Source: Bacteroidota bacterium
GTDB lineage: Bacteria > Bacteroidota > Bacteroidia > NS11-12g > UBA9320
Direction: 5' to 3'
DNA length: 34,755 nucleotides
Assembly: GCA_002746305.1 (NCBI GenBank)
Contig: NVWV01000016.1
Span: 1-34,755, forward strand
Below, piece after piece: positions 16,042-24,256 of the stretch. Within the stretch, counting starts at the first letter, position 1; each line of letters starts with the position of its first letter. A program made the translations under genes and the position numbers. The notes under the pieces were generated by a model. The model was not told where the DNA came from. It worked only from the letters and a program-made list of their open reading frames with translations, and did no database searches.

Positions 16042-17502
16042 ATGACTAAGGTTAAAATATCGGTTGCAAAAGGAGATGGAATAGGACCTGAAATAATGGA
16101 TGCAGTTCTCAAAATATTTGATGCAGCGAAAGTTCCATTAGAGTACGAGTTTGTTGCAATGGGAAAAGGCGTTTACGACCAAGGTTTTACAACTGGTATG
16201 ACCGATGATGCTAAAAAAAGCATTGAATCCACCGGTATTTTGTTTAAAGGTCCTATGGAAACTCCAAAGGGAGGAGGAGTAAAGAGTATTAATGTAACGG
16301 CTCGTAAAACATGGAATACACATTCTAACATCCGTAAATTTCAGACTATTAAGGGAGTAGATACCGTTTTTAGTAAAGCAGGCATACCCATTAATTTAAC
16401 CATTGTAAGGGAAAACATTGAGGATACTTATGGAGGAATAGAGCACTATATGACTAAGGACGTTGCTGTAAGCCGCAGAATAATTTCAAGGCCAGGCTCA
16501 CAACAGGTGATTCGATCAGCCTTTGAAACAGCCATAAAAGAGGGATACAAAACGGTAACTTGTGGTCATAAGGCAAATATTATGAAGCTTACCGATGGAA
16601 TGTTCTTAGATACATTTTATGAAATAGCTAAGGAATATCCTCAAATAATAGCTGAAGATGTTATTGTAGATGCTCTTTGTATGAAACTTGTATCTGCACC
16701 TCAACAATTTGAGTGTATTGTGCTTACCAACCTTCAAGGAGATATTGTTTCAGATCTTTGTGCTGGACTGGTAGGGGGTCTTGGCTTTGCCCCATCAGCT
16801 AACCTTGGGGACCACATTAAAATATTTGAAGCTGTACATGGTACAGCTCCGGATATAGCTGGTCAAAATAAAGCTAACCCAACTTCACTACTACTAAGCG
16901 GAGCACTAATGTTAAATCAAATGGGACTTGAACATTACGGCTCAGCAATTCGTGAAGCACTATTATCTGCTATTGACAAGGGATTCCATACTGGAGATTT
17001 TGGAGTAGATAGAACTCAATCAATAGGGACTAAAGAATTTTCAGAGGCTATTATTCAAGAGTTGGACTTATCCAAAATAACAGATTCAGATCCAGATAAA
17101 TACCATAAACCAAGCCTGTTAGCCACAAATAAAATGATGGTTTCGAGTAATGAAATCGTTGAAACTGTGGGCATAGATTTATTTATTGAATCCGAAACAC
17201 AAGCAGATGAAATCGCCCAGATAGTCCATGCACATCTAGATACTGATATGGAACTTACCACCATTACCAATCGCGGCACCCAAGTATGGCCAGAAGGTTC
17301 AGTTTTCACAAATCTTGTGGACACCTATGTGGTTCGAATAGAAAAAAACACCAAATCTGAAGTAAAGAAAAAACGTTTTATGGAACAAGCAATTCATTTG
17401 TACGACCACTTGAATATTGGATCGATTGAGATGCTTCTAACTATAGACGGACTACGAAAGTATTCCCTTGCTCAAGGACAAAAAGTAATAGAATTGAGTT
17501 GA
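16042..17502 (+). CDS. icd: NADP-dependent isocitrate dehydrogenase (large Thermus/Rickettsia-type)
   Basis: Oxidises isocitrate to 2-oxoglutarate in the TCA cycle. The 486-residue length with a C-terminal extra domain matches the Thermus-type enzyme, not the 416-residue E. coli type. Substrate-binding residues are visible as SxNxxxR (Ser82, Asn84, Arg88), Arg98 and Arg123 with Tyr130 in VRENIEDTYGG. The metal/cofactor region is TNLQGDIVSDLCAGLVGGLG and HGTAPDIAGQNKANPT. The C-terminal part (from about 385) is the additional small domain of this subfamily. The ATG at 16042 sits 22 bases past the -7 box. Its TGA stop overlaps the TTG start of the next gene as TTGA. Confidence 0.94.
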   Translation: MTKVKISVAKGDGIGPEIMDAVLKIFDAAKVPLEYEFVAMGKGVYDQGFTTGMTDDAKKSIESTGILFKGPMETPKGGGVKSINVTARKTWNTHSNIRKFQTIKGVDTVFSKAGIPINLTIVRENIEDTYGGIEHYMTKDVAVSRRIISRPGSQQVIRSAFETAIKEGYKTVTCGHKANIMKLTDGMFLDTFYEIAKEYPQIIAEDVIVDALCMKLVSAPQQFECIVLTNLQGDIVSDLCAGLVGGLGFAPSANLGDHIKIFEAVHGTAPDIAGQNKANPTSLLLSGALMLNQMGLEHYGSAIREALLSAIDKGFHTGDFGVDRTQSIGTKEFSEAIIQELDLSKITDSDPDKYHKPSLLATNKMMVSSNEIVETVGIDLFIESETQADEIAQIVHAHLDTDMELTTITNRGTQVWPEGSVFTNLVDTYVVRIEKNTKSEVKKKRFMEQAIHLYDHLNIGSIEMLLTIDGLRKYSLAQGQKVIELS

Positions 17503-18539
17503 GTTCTATTCGCACACTGCAAAAGCTTTTTACAGGTAAAAGGCTCATTATTCCAATTGGGATAGGACTTGCAGTTGCATTTTACTTCTTCTTTAAAAGT
17601 TTTGACCCTAGTGCTTTTGATAGCATCAATTGGGGCTACAACACTCTTCTGTGGCTCTCTTTAGCATTTGTCATGGTTCTATTCCGATTAATGGGTTACG
17701 TATATCGTCTTCGCATATTGAGCGACCGACAACTTTCTTGGAAATCGTGTTTCCAACTCATTCTTCTTTGGGAGTTCTCCTCAGCCATCAGCCCCGGTAT
17801 TGTAGGAGGCACGGCCGCCGCATTTATACTTCTAGCACAAGAAAAAAAACTAAATACAGGTCAATCTACAGCAATAGTAATGGCAACATCCTACCTAGAT
17901 GTTTTGTTCTATGTACTATGTGTCCCTTGCTTGCTAATTTTTACAGGTCTTACCTCTCAAATTCCGAAACAAATTGGACCTTTTGACCAATCCCTTGTTT
18001 TAGGCTATTTTTTAATTGCCTATATCTTTTTTGTTGCTTGGTCCTCTATAGTCTATTGGGGATTGTTTGTAAAACCTAAGATACTTGGGAATACCCTAAA
18101 ACTTTTATTTAGAATACCTTTCTTGGCAAAATGGCGTCCAAAGATTGAGATATGGAGTCATCAAATTGAGATTGCTGCATTAGAATTTAAGACCAAACCA
18201 AAGAGCTTTTGGTTGAAATCCTTTGGAGCTACCCTATTTTCTTGGATTGCACGCTTTACGTTAGTTAACTTTTTAATTCTAGCCTTTGGAGATGGAAGTG
18301 CTGTTCTTTCAATTTTTGTAAAACAACTCATCATGTGGGGAGCACTTATGATACCTGTTACTCCTGGAGCAAGCGGGATGGCGGAGTTGCTTTTCTCATC
18401 ATTTTTAGGAGAATACTTTTCAAATCAATCTCTGGCAGAAACGACCTCTGTAATTTGGAGGTTAATAAGTTACTATCCCTACCTAATAGCAGGGATAATT
18501 ATATTTCCTCTTTGGATTCAAAAAATCGTTAAACAGTAA
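17499..18539 (+). CDS. Flippase-like integral membrane protein (UPF0104 / LPG synthase membrane-domain family)
   Basis: A 346-residue polytopic membrane protein with about eight hydrophobic segments. It belongs to the family that contains the membrane half of lysylphosphatidylglycerol synthase and many stand-alone bacterial proteins. The family signature is the SSAISPGIVGGTAAAFILLAQE region and, near the C terminus, GALMIPVTPGASGMAELLFSSF. There is no tRNA-dependent transferase domain, so it does not make lysyl-PG itself; lipid or polyprenyl-linked substrate transport is suggested for relatives. The first in-frame ATG is about residue 58, inside a membrane segment, so the TTG overlapping the icd stop is taken as the start. 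Its 3' end overlaps the convergent histidine kinase gene by 11 bases. Confidence 0.85.
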   Translation: MSSIRTLQKLFTGKRLIIPIGIGLAVAFYFFFKSFDPSAFDSINWGYNTLLWLSLAFVMVLFRLMGYVYRLRILSDRQLSWKSCFQLILLWEFSSAISPGIVGGTAAAFILLAQEKKLNTGQSTAIVMATSYLDVLFYVLCVPCLLIFTGLTSQIPKQIGPFDQSLVLGYFLIAYIFFVAWSSIVYWGLFVKPKILGNTLKLLFRIPFLAKWRPKIEIWSHQIEIAALEFKTKPKSFWLKSFGATLFSWIARFTLVNFLILAFGDGSAVLSIFVKQLIMWGALMIPVTPGASGMAELLFSSFLGEYFSNQSLAETTSVIWRLISYYPYLIAGIIIFPLWIQKIVKQ

Positions 18540-20637
18540 CATCTAATTTAGGTAAAACTAACGTAAAAGTAGTACCCTCTCCTTCAATAGATTCCAAGAG
18601 TAATTCTCCCTTATGATCTTCTATTATACTATAGGAAATAGACAATCCTAGACCTGTACCTTTGCCTACTTCTTTAGTTGTGAAAAAGGGCTCCATAATT
18701 TTACCTTGAATGTCTTTACTCATCCCATTTGCATTATCTGACACAGAAATTTTAAGGCTATCTTTCTGCGAGTAACTTCTAATTCCTAGCTTAGACCGTT
18801 TTGAATTTGCCCCATACTTCTCATCTAATGCGTCTATGGCATTGTTCAATAAATTTAGTACTACTTGATTAATTTTACCGATTTGACAATTGACCAAAGG
18901 TATATTCTCTTCAAGATCTAACTCAACTTGCACACTATTTAACCTACTTTTAAGAACAGAAATCGTACTATGAATACCCTTATTGATATCTGCAAACGCC
19001 TTCTGACCCGCATCTCCTTGACTAAAGGTCTTTAAACCATCCACAATGGAATGAGTCCTTCGGGCTCCCTCTTCTATTCCGTTAATCAATTGCTTTGTCT
19101 CTTGTACCGTATAGGATAGGTCCATCTTATTCTCCAACTCCGCTATTCGCAAAAGTTCATTTTCCAAGTCATTGATATCAATATTTTTATACTCGTTCAA
19201 GAGATTATTTATATCATCTATATTTTCACGAAGAGGAATCACGTTAGCTGTAACGAAGTTTATGGGGTTATTTATCTCATGCGCAATACCCGCTGTAAGA
19301 ACACCTAATGAAGCCATTTTTTCTGACTGTACTAATTGTGATTGAGTAGATTTAAGGTCATCTAAAGCCTGCTGGAGCTCAGAAGTTCTGACCTTAACTT
19401 TTTCCTCTAAGGTTGCATTCTGATTGAGAACAAGCTCTTCATTCTTTTGAACTTCTTCCACTACCCTTTTATGAGCCAATTCATTATCCTTTTTCAGAAT
19501 ATTTATCTGGTGAGCAAGAGCTACAGATAGTAATACCGTTTCTATCATTGCACCAATTGGCATTATAAAGAGTGTGAAGTAATTAAATGGAACTAAGTTA
19601 TAATCTTTCAATACAAATATTATAACTCCAGTTAGAAAGGCAGACCAAGCAATCACAAAATATCTTGCTATAATTTTCCCGCTAAAAATACTTTTAATTC
19701 CAAGGTAAAGAAGAAAAACAGAGATAAACACACCATTAATTTGCAGCATGATATAGCAAAGTGAATACATTCCAAAAACTGCTAAAACAAGAGAAATGGC
19801 ATAGGATATATAAAAGAAAATCCTTACAGGTCGTGTTTTAGGTTGCTCTTCAGCGACATTAAGAAAATCATATATAAAAAGGGACCCTAATATTCCAACA
19901 AAACCAGTTCCGAAATAAAAACTAGCATCTAATAAAAATGGGCTACTTGGAAACAAAAAATGGGATAGACCTACAACACAAGACTGAGTAAAGAAAACAG
20001 CTAAAAGATACAATACATAGTATAAATAGGTTTTGTTTTTGGTATTAACAAAGAGAATAAAGTTATATAGAAACATGGCCATAAATACCCCAAAAAACAA
20101 CCCAATGAACAGAAAGTGACGAGTATCATCTGTTGTATTTAAACTTTGAATTCTTAAAGGAAATATTAATTGTTCATGTGACTGAACCTGAAGAAAAAGA
20201 ATTCGGGTTTCATTCTTATTAATTTTAATTTCGAAATTAGGATATGGTAGTTTATTATCCTTTTCATTAAATGGAATGAATTCACCATTCTCAATCTTAT
20301 GCATACTGCCAAATTCAATGCTATCATAGAGTATAACCCTATCCAGATAGGAAACAGGAATTTTAAGAGACAGATAAACTTCCTCAGAAGTATTCTTTAC
20401 AGTTAGTTTCATCCAATGCATTTTAGATGATATTCCCAAATTCAGGAGTTTAGAATTATCGTAGCTGAACTCTGCATTAAGTAATTCCTTTGACTCCAGA
20501 TAATCAATACCCCCACTTGATACGCCAATATTGGCCCCATCAATATAATTATCTGATGGATGAATTATAACCTTATCTGTAGCTAATACCTGTATGGTAA
20601 AAAGTATACTAAAAAGAATGTTAAATATTAATTTCAT
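18529..20637 (-). CDS. 7TMR-DISM sensor histidine kinase
   Basis: A 702-residue membrane sensor kinase. In order: signal peptide (residues 1-19); a periplasmic all-beta domain of the 7TMR-DISM type to about 165, typical of ligand or carbohydrate recognition; seven hydrophobic segments between about 175 and 375; a coiled coil (about 385-435); the dimerisation/phosphoacceptor helix ASLGVLTAGIAHEINNPINF with His453; and an ATPase domain with N box QVVLNLLNNAIDALDE, G1 DNANGMSKD and G2 GKGTGLGLSISYS. There is no receiver domain of its own. It overlaps the acyltransferase gene by 17 bases and is the last gene of that operon. The obvious partner is the divergent single-domain response regulator at 23752. 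The signal sensed is unknown. Confidence 0.93.
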   Translation of the reverse strand: MKLIFNILFSILFTIQVLATDKVIIHPSDNYIDGANIGVSSGGIDYLESKELLNAEFSYDNSKLLNLGISSKMHWMKLTVKNTSEEVYLSLKIPVSYLDRVILYDSIEFGSMHKIENGEFIPFNEKDNKLPYPNFEIKINKNETRILFLQVQSHEQLIFPLRIQSLNTTDDTRHFLFIGLFFGVFMAMFLYNFILFVNTKNKTYLYYVLYLLAVFFTQSCVVGLSHFLFPSSPFLLDASFYFGTGFVGILGSLFIYDFLNVAEEQPKTRPVRIFFYISYAISLVLAVFGMYSLCYIMLQINGVFISVFLLYLGIKSIFSGKIIARYFVIAWSAFLTGVIIFVLKDYNLVPFNYFTLFIMPIGAMIETVLLSVALAHQINILKKDNELAHKRVVEEVQKNEELVLNQNATLEEKVKVRTSELQQALDDLKSTQSQLVQSEKMASLGVLTAGIAHEINNPINFVTANVIPLRENIDDINNLLNEYKNIDINDLENELLRIAELENKMDLSYTVQETKQLINGIEEGARRTHSIVDGLKTFSQGDAGQKAFADINKGIHSTISVLKSRLNSVQVELDLEENIPLVNCQIGKINQVVLNLLNNAIDALDEKYGANSKRSKLGIRSYSQKDSLKISVSDNANGMSKDIQGKIMEPFFTTKEVGKGTGLGLSISYSIIEDHKGELLLESIEGEGTTFTLVLPKLDVTV

Positions 20638-21307
20638 ATTGGATTAAAATCTGTCCACGTTTATTGGGTTCATTGTACTCTTGAGTTAAGTTGCCTCTAA
20701 GAGATAATATTCGTTCCTTTTCAAAATCATCTGCCAATTCTAAGTCTACTAAGTCATCATTCATCCATAAAGCAGCCTTATAATTTGGAGTAGGATAGTT
20801 CATGTACCCATCGGTGCCTAGACTTGTAACAATGCTGTAACCTAAGCTTCTAGTAATTCTAAAAGTATATGTAGCATTAAAACAAAAAGAAACTATGTCA
20901 TTACTAATCATTGGAGATACTACTGTACACAGTCTTGTAAGAATTTGACTAATGTTTCGTCCAGCTATTTTTCTTGAATTCCAAAGGCCACAACTTTCTA
21001 CAACGGTTCGATTTTTCAAAGCATCCATTAAAACAATAATCCTTTTGTCAATCGGAAGTATCGCCTTTTCAAGGGACAAGAGTCGTCCTGACACTTTCTT
21101 TTCTAAACGTATTCCTCCAACTACCTCATCGTCAACTACAGCAACAAAAACAAATGTATCTTTACTCTCGTGCCAACTATCCTCATTCGATTTAAAATGC
21201 GAAAATCCGTGATCTATTAGTACCGCTTCATGACCCGCAGAAAATTCCTCACAATACTTTTTGTTTTCTGGTGCCCAAAAACCTATTATTTTACAAATTT
21301 CCTTCAA
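20621..21307 (-). CDS. GNAT-fold acyltransferase resembling LuxI / FeeM autoinducer synthases
   Basis: A 228-residue protein whose layout follows LuxI-type acyl-homoserine-lactone synthases and FeeM-type N-acyl amino acid synthases. A strand TFVFVAVVDDEVVGGIRLEK (residues 51-70) corresponds to the LuxI GxLVxxxRF strand. VESCGLWNSRKIAGRNISQILTRL (103-126) corresponds to the TESSRFxV...ISQxL block with Glu104 conserved. NDIVSFCFNATYTFRITRSLGY (136-157) matches the YxxIYTVVSxxxxxxLxRxGW segment. The Arg that follows the Glu in LuxI is not present, so the product is probably not an ordinary AHL. The start is TTG at 21307, two bases after the upstream stop; the next ATG is at residue 94. Assignment is by pattern only. 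Confidence 0.65.
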   Translation of the reverse strand: MKEICKIIGFWAPENKKYCEEFSAGHEAVLIDHGFSHFKSNEDSWHESKDTFVFVAVVDDEVVGGIRLEKKVSGRLLSLEKAILPIDKRIIVLMDALKNRTVVESCGLWNSRKIAGRNISQILTRLCTVVSPMISNDIVSFCFNATYTFRITRSLGYSIVTSLGTDGYMNYPTPNYKAALWMNDDLVDLELADDFEKERILSLRGNLTQEYNEPNKRGQILIQYEINI

Positions 21308-21309
21308 TT

Positions 21310-23718
21310 TTACTTTATATATAAAACTTTCGAAATCTCCCTTCTAGTAAACATTCCTCTTTCACCATTTTCATCAAAAAATCGGAATAAGAAAATTGGA
21401 ATTTCACCAACTTCTTCCTTGAAAATTTTATAAAAATCATTCTTTACAGAAGTAATCTGGTCAATTTCTTTAATTGATAAGCCATCCAATAAGTCATTCT
21501 CAAGCATATTAAACATAAAAATAGCTGTTGTAATCGGGTGTATTGCTATACCCTTATCAGTACAGTCAAGCCAGAGTTGTTGTATAAACTCTCCAGCTTT
21601 TAAATAATTATTCGCAATAGAACTATTCGCCGTCACAAAACAAATACCTCCCGAAGCACGCACGTACTCACTTGTGATAGAATCCAATCCCTGTCCTAAC
21701 CCCCAGTTTGTCAAGTTGTTTGATACTGAAGGATCTTTAGCCAAACGTAATCCGGCATACTCCTTTTCAGTAAGTAGTAACTCATTTACTGGTATACCTA
21801 ATCCCGAACTTCCATTCTTAGAAAAATCGATTTCTTTATAAAAATCAACTTGACCATTTTTATTCAATAACCTTATGCGGTCCAGTTTGCCTAATAACTT
21901 AGATAGTTTATTTAACAAACTTGGCTCACAAACTGTATGTACCTTATAGGAATCACTGGAAAGTGACTTGAGGTATGCAAGCTGCTCTACCCCTATTTTT
22001 GAATCAATAATTCTTTTTCTATTTGTAAATCTCTTAAAAATTAATGAATAATATTTTTGATCAGATTCGGAAACTTCATGATTATTCTTAAACTTTATAG
22101 ACGCAACTAAATCAGATTCGGCAAAATTGGGGTATTCAATTAAAGCCTGAATACCTCTATAACTAGATGCAATTCCAAGATTTCGTATGGCTGCTCCAAG
22201 ACTAACCTGTGCACCAATCAAATTTCTATCCCAAAATGATTCTGCCAATTTTCTATCCAGAAATAGAAATAATACATTGTTCTTATAAACCCATTTCCAA
22301 GGTTGTGAATTTGCGATAGAAGCTGCGAGACAAGCTTCTTCAACAATATCTCTGATTATATCATTATCTATTTTAACATCACTTGACATTGAATTGTCTA
22401 TTAAACTTAAATAATGGTCAAACCCTGTCTCCTCTTTAACATTTTGGCCCTGAGTTCGACTTTTTAGATCCTCTCCACTGCTAATTGAGTTATTATTTAT
22501 TTGATCTTCTATATCATTATAAAATCTACCTGAAATTTGGATTTGATTCAATAAAATTCTTCTAGCAACATCCGTTAACAATCCAGCACCATAGTTAATT
22601 GCAGAAGCAAGTTGTGGCCAACTTCTAATCGATTCACCAATTTCAACCATTGAAGCCTTAATTCTCCTGGACAAAGTCTCATAACCAACAATATCCAACA
22701 TATAAGGTATTTTCTCTTCACTGGTTTTGAGGGAAGCTAGCTTCTCAACACTAAGATTATTCATTCTGCCGTGTAAAAGCTCCCGGTCTGGTTCTAAGTC
22801 AAATCGTTCTATATCAACTAAGGACCTATCACTTGCCTCCATAAGAACTGGAATACCCAACTCCTTCGCTTTCATTCGAGATAACACCTTGATATCTAAT
22901 CCATCACACTCTTCTATAAACAAATCCAATTTCCCATTCTCGCAGAAAAAGGAGTCCATGTTATCTGCTGTCAGACCTTTTTCGTAGCATTTTACCTTTA
23001 AAAAAGGATCAATTTCTAAAATTTCCCTAACCGCTGAAACTGTTTTGTTGACACCCATGTCAGTTAAAGGTGCACTTATTCTATTCAAATTGGATAATTC
23101 TAAGTCATCAAAATCAGCCAATCTAATCTCTCCACAAACTCTCTCCAAGGCTATTGTCAAAGCCACAGACCTCCCAACCGATAATCCGGCAATTCCAATA
23201 ATTTTTTTTCGAAGTATCTCCTGTTCCTCTTGTGTTATTTTATACTTGTTCCTATTGGTTCTTACTTCAATAAACTCTTCCTCATCAAGTATATGAACTA
23301 CCTGATTTTTCCAAGGATAATAAACCCATACCCCATACTTTACTTTGGTTGAATTGCGTTCTTCAAGATGTTTTTCTAATAACTTTTTATCCATTACCTC
23401 TTCTTTAGTAAGAGATGGATTTTGACACAAAATCAGTTCAATTATTTGAGACTCTATTGTGTCATAAACTATGGGTTTTAACGACGTTACCATAGTGTCA
23501 AATGCAGAATTTTCTGCACCGACATTTAACCTATACAATACAGGTTTATACACATTTTTCATGATAGTTTGCTTTAGCAGTAGTTCCTGCGAAAGTGGTA
23601 TTACATTTGGACTTTTCCAAGGTTTTAAATGTAAGCTGCTATTTATCAGACCATTAAATTTGAGCATTGTGTTTGAGAAGCTAAAGCTATTTTTGAAAAT
23701 AAATTTGTAGTTATCCAC
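21310..23718 (-). CDS. E1/ThiF adenylyltransferase fused to a nitroreductase domain (Rv1355c/MoeY-like)
   Basis: An 802-residue fusion. Residues 1-165 are an uncharacterised lead region. Residues 170-400 are an E1/ThiF Rossmann domain with GIAGLSVG (175-182), ADFDDLELSNLNR (Asp202, Asp204, Asn210, Arg213), GVNK (Lys225) and EECD (Asp272), the residues that bind and use ATP in this family. No CxxC zinc pair is evident. A linker rich in Ser/Asn/Asp (about 405-450) leads to a nitroreductase-like FMN domain from about 453, with SIANSQPWKW and WDRNLIGAQVSLGAAIRNLG. The same fusion is known from M. tuberculosis Rv1355c (named MoeY, function not established). The start is GTG at 23718 or ATG at 23667. 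It heads the operon with the acyltransferase and sensor kinase. Confidence 0.85.
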   Translation of the reverse strand: MDNYKFIFKNSFSFSNTMLKFNGLINSSLHLKPWKSPNVIPLSQELLLKQTIMKNVYKPVLYRLNVGAENSAFDTMVTSLKPIVYDTIESQIIELILCQNPSLTKEEVMDKKLLEKHLEERNSTKVKYGVWVYYPWKNQVVHILDEEEFIEVRTNRNKYKITQEEQEILRKKIIGIAGLSVGRSVALTIALERVCGEIRLADFDDLELSNLNRISAPLTDMGVNKTVSAVREILEIDPFLKVKCYEKGLTADNMDSFFCENGKLDLFIEECDGLDIKVLSRMKAKELGIPVLMEASDRSLVDIERFDLEPDRELLHGRMNNLSVEKLASLKTSEEKIPYMLDIVGYETLSRRIKASMVEIGESIRSWPQLASAINYGAGLLTDVARRILLNQIQISGRFYNDIEDQINNNSISSGEDLKSRTQGQNVKEETGFDHYLSLIDNSMSSDVKIDNDIIRDIVEEACLAASIANSQPWKWVYKNNVLFLFLDRKLAESFWDRNLIGAQVSLGAAIRNLGIASSYRGIQALIEYPNFAESDLVASIKFKNNHEVSESDQKYYSLIFKRFTNRKRIIDSKIGVEQLAYLKSLSSDSYKVHTVCEPSLLNKLSKLLGKLDRIRLLNKNGQVDFYKEIDFSKNGSSGLGIPVNELLLTEKEYAGLRLAKDPSVSNNLTNWGLGQGLDSITSEYVRASGGICFVTANSSIANNYLKAGEFIQQLWLDCTDKGIAIHPITTAIFMFNMLENDLLDGLSIKEIDQITSVKNDFYKIFKEEVGEIPIFLFRFFDENGERGMFTRREISKVLYIK

Positions 23719-23734
23719 AATTCATTTATCTTTG
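23705..23734 (+). promoter_or_regulatory. Consensus promoter of the response-regulator gene
   Basis: TTG (23705-23707), 19 bases, then TATCTTTG (23727-23734): a full match to the Bacteroidota promoter consensus. The RR ATG lies 17 bases downstream of the -7 box. The -33 element falls inside the first codons of the divergent fusion gene if that gene starts at 23718. Confidence 0.78.
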
Positions 23735-23751
23735 TACAACTACTATTATAG

Positions 23752-24225
23752 ATGAACATGAGATTAAACAATGAAATCTGTGTGCTTTACGTCGATGACG
23801 AGCCGCAAAACTTAACTGCTTTCAAAGCAAATTTCCGAAAAATTTTTACCGTTATAACTGCTAATAATGCCACTGAGGCGTTGTCTATTATCAATTCAGA
23901 TCAGGTTGACGTTGTCATTACTGACCACATGATGCCAGACATTTCAGGAGTTGATTTATTAGAAAAATTAAAAGAATCTCATCCATACATTGGTCGAATT
24001 CTAATTACAGGTTGTAATGATATCAATATTGTAATTGAAGCCATCAATAGATGTGAGGTTTTCCGTTTTTTAACTAAACCTTGGGTAAAAGATGATTTAA
24101 CAGAAACTATTCAGGCTTCATACCAAGAAAACCTTGAGAAACAAAACGAGAGTTTAGTTGCTACTAAATTGGTTGAAACCAATCAACAATTGGAGTTTAT
24201 GCTTCGACAAAAACTAATATCCTAA
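23752..24225 (+). CDS. Single-domain response regulator (receiver plus coiled-coil tail)
   Basis: A 157-residue protein with one receiver domain: acidic pair Asp15/Asp16 (YVDDEP), phosphoacceptor Asp58 (VVITDHMMP), Thr86 (LITG) and Lys109 (FLTKPW). The FRFLTKPW ending is the form found in RpfG-like regulators, but no HD-GYP, DNA-binding or other output domain follows. The last 35 residues are a Gln/Glu-rich helix (QENLEKQNESLVATKLVETNQQLEF) that could bind a partner. It is divergent from the operon encoding the fusion enzyme, acyltransferase and histidine kinase and is the likely phosphorelay partner of that kinase. Output must run through protein contact or a further relay; this is inference. 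Confidence 0.9.
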   Translation: MNMRLNNEICVLYVDDEPQNLTAFKANFRKIFTVITANNATEALSIINSDQVDVVITDHMMPDISGVDLLEKLKESHPYIGRILITGCNDINIVIEAINRCEVFRFLTKPWVKDDLTETIQASYQENLEKQNESLVATKLVETNQQLEFMLRQKLIS

Positions 24226-24241
24226 GATTAGTTAGAAACCG

Positions 24242-24249
24242 TACCTTTG
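24242..24249 (+). promoter_or_regulatory. -7 element of pdxA
   Basis: TACCTTTG, a perfect TAnnTTTG box, ends only 7 bases before the pdxA ATG, so the mRNA would have a very short leader or none. No TTG lies at -33. Confidence 0.5.
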
Positions 24250-24256
24250 CCTATCT

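Noticed and set aside
20621..21307. Outright annotation as an AHL synthase
   Set aside because: The segment order fits, but a catalytic Arg is missing and the N-terminal invariant residues cannot be matched with certainty, so only LuxI/FeeM-like is stated.
21310..23718. Molybdopterin synthesis (MoeB/MoeY) function
   Set aside because: The MoeY name of the mycobacterial relative rests on the E1 domain only; no other molybdopterin gene is near and the zinc Cys are not seen.
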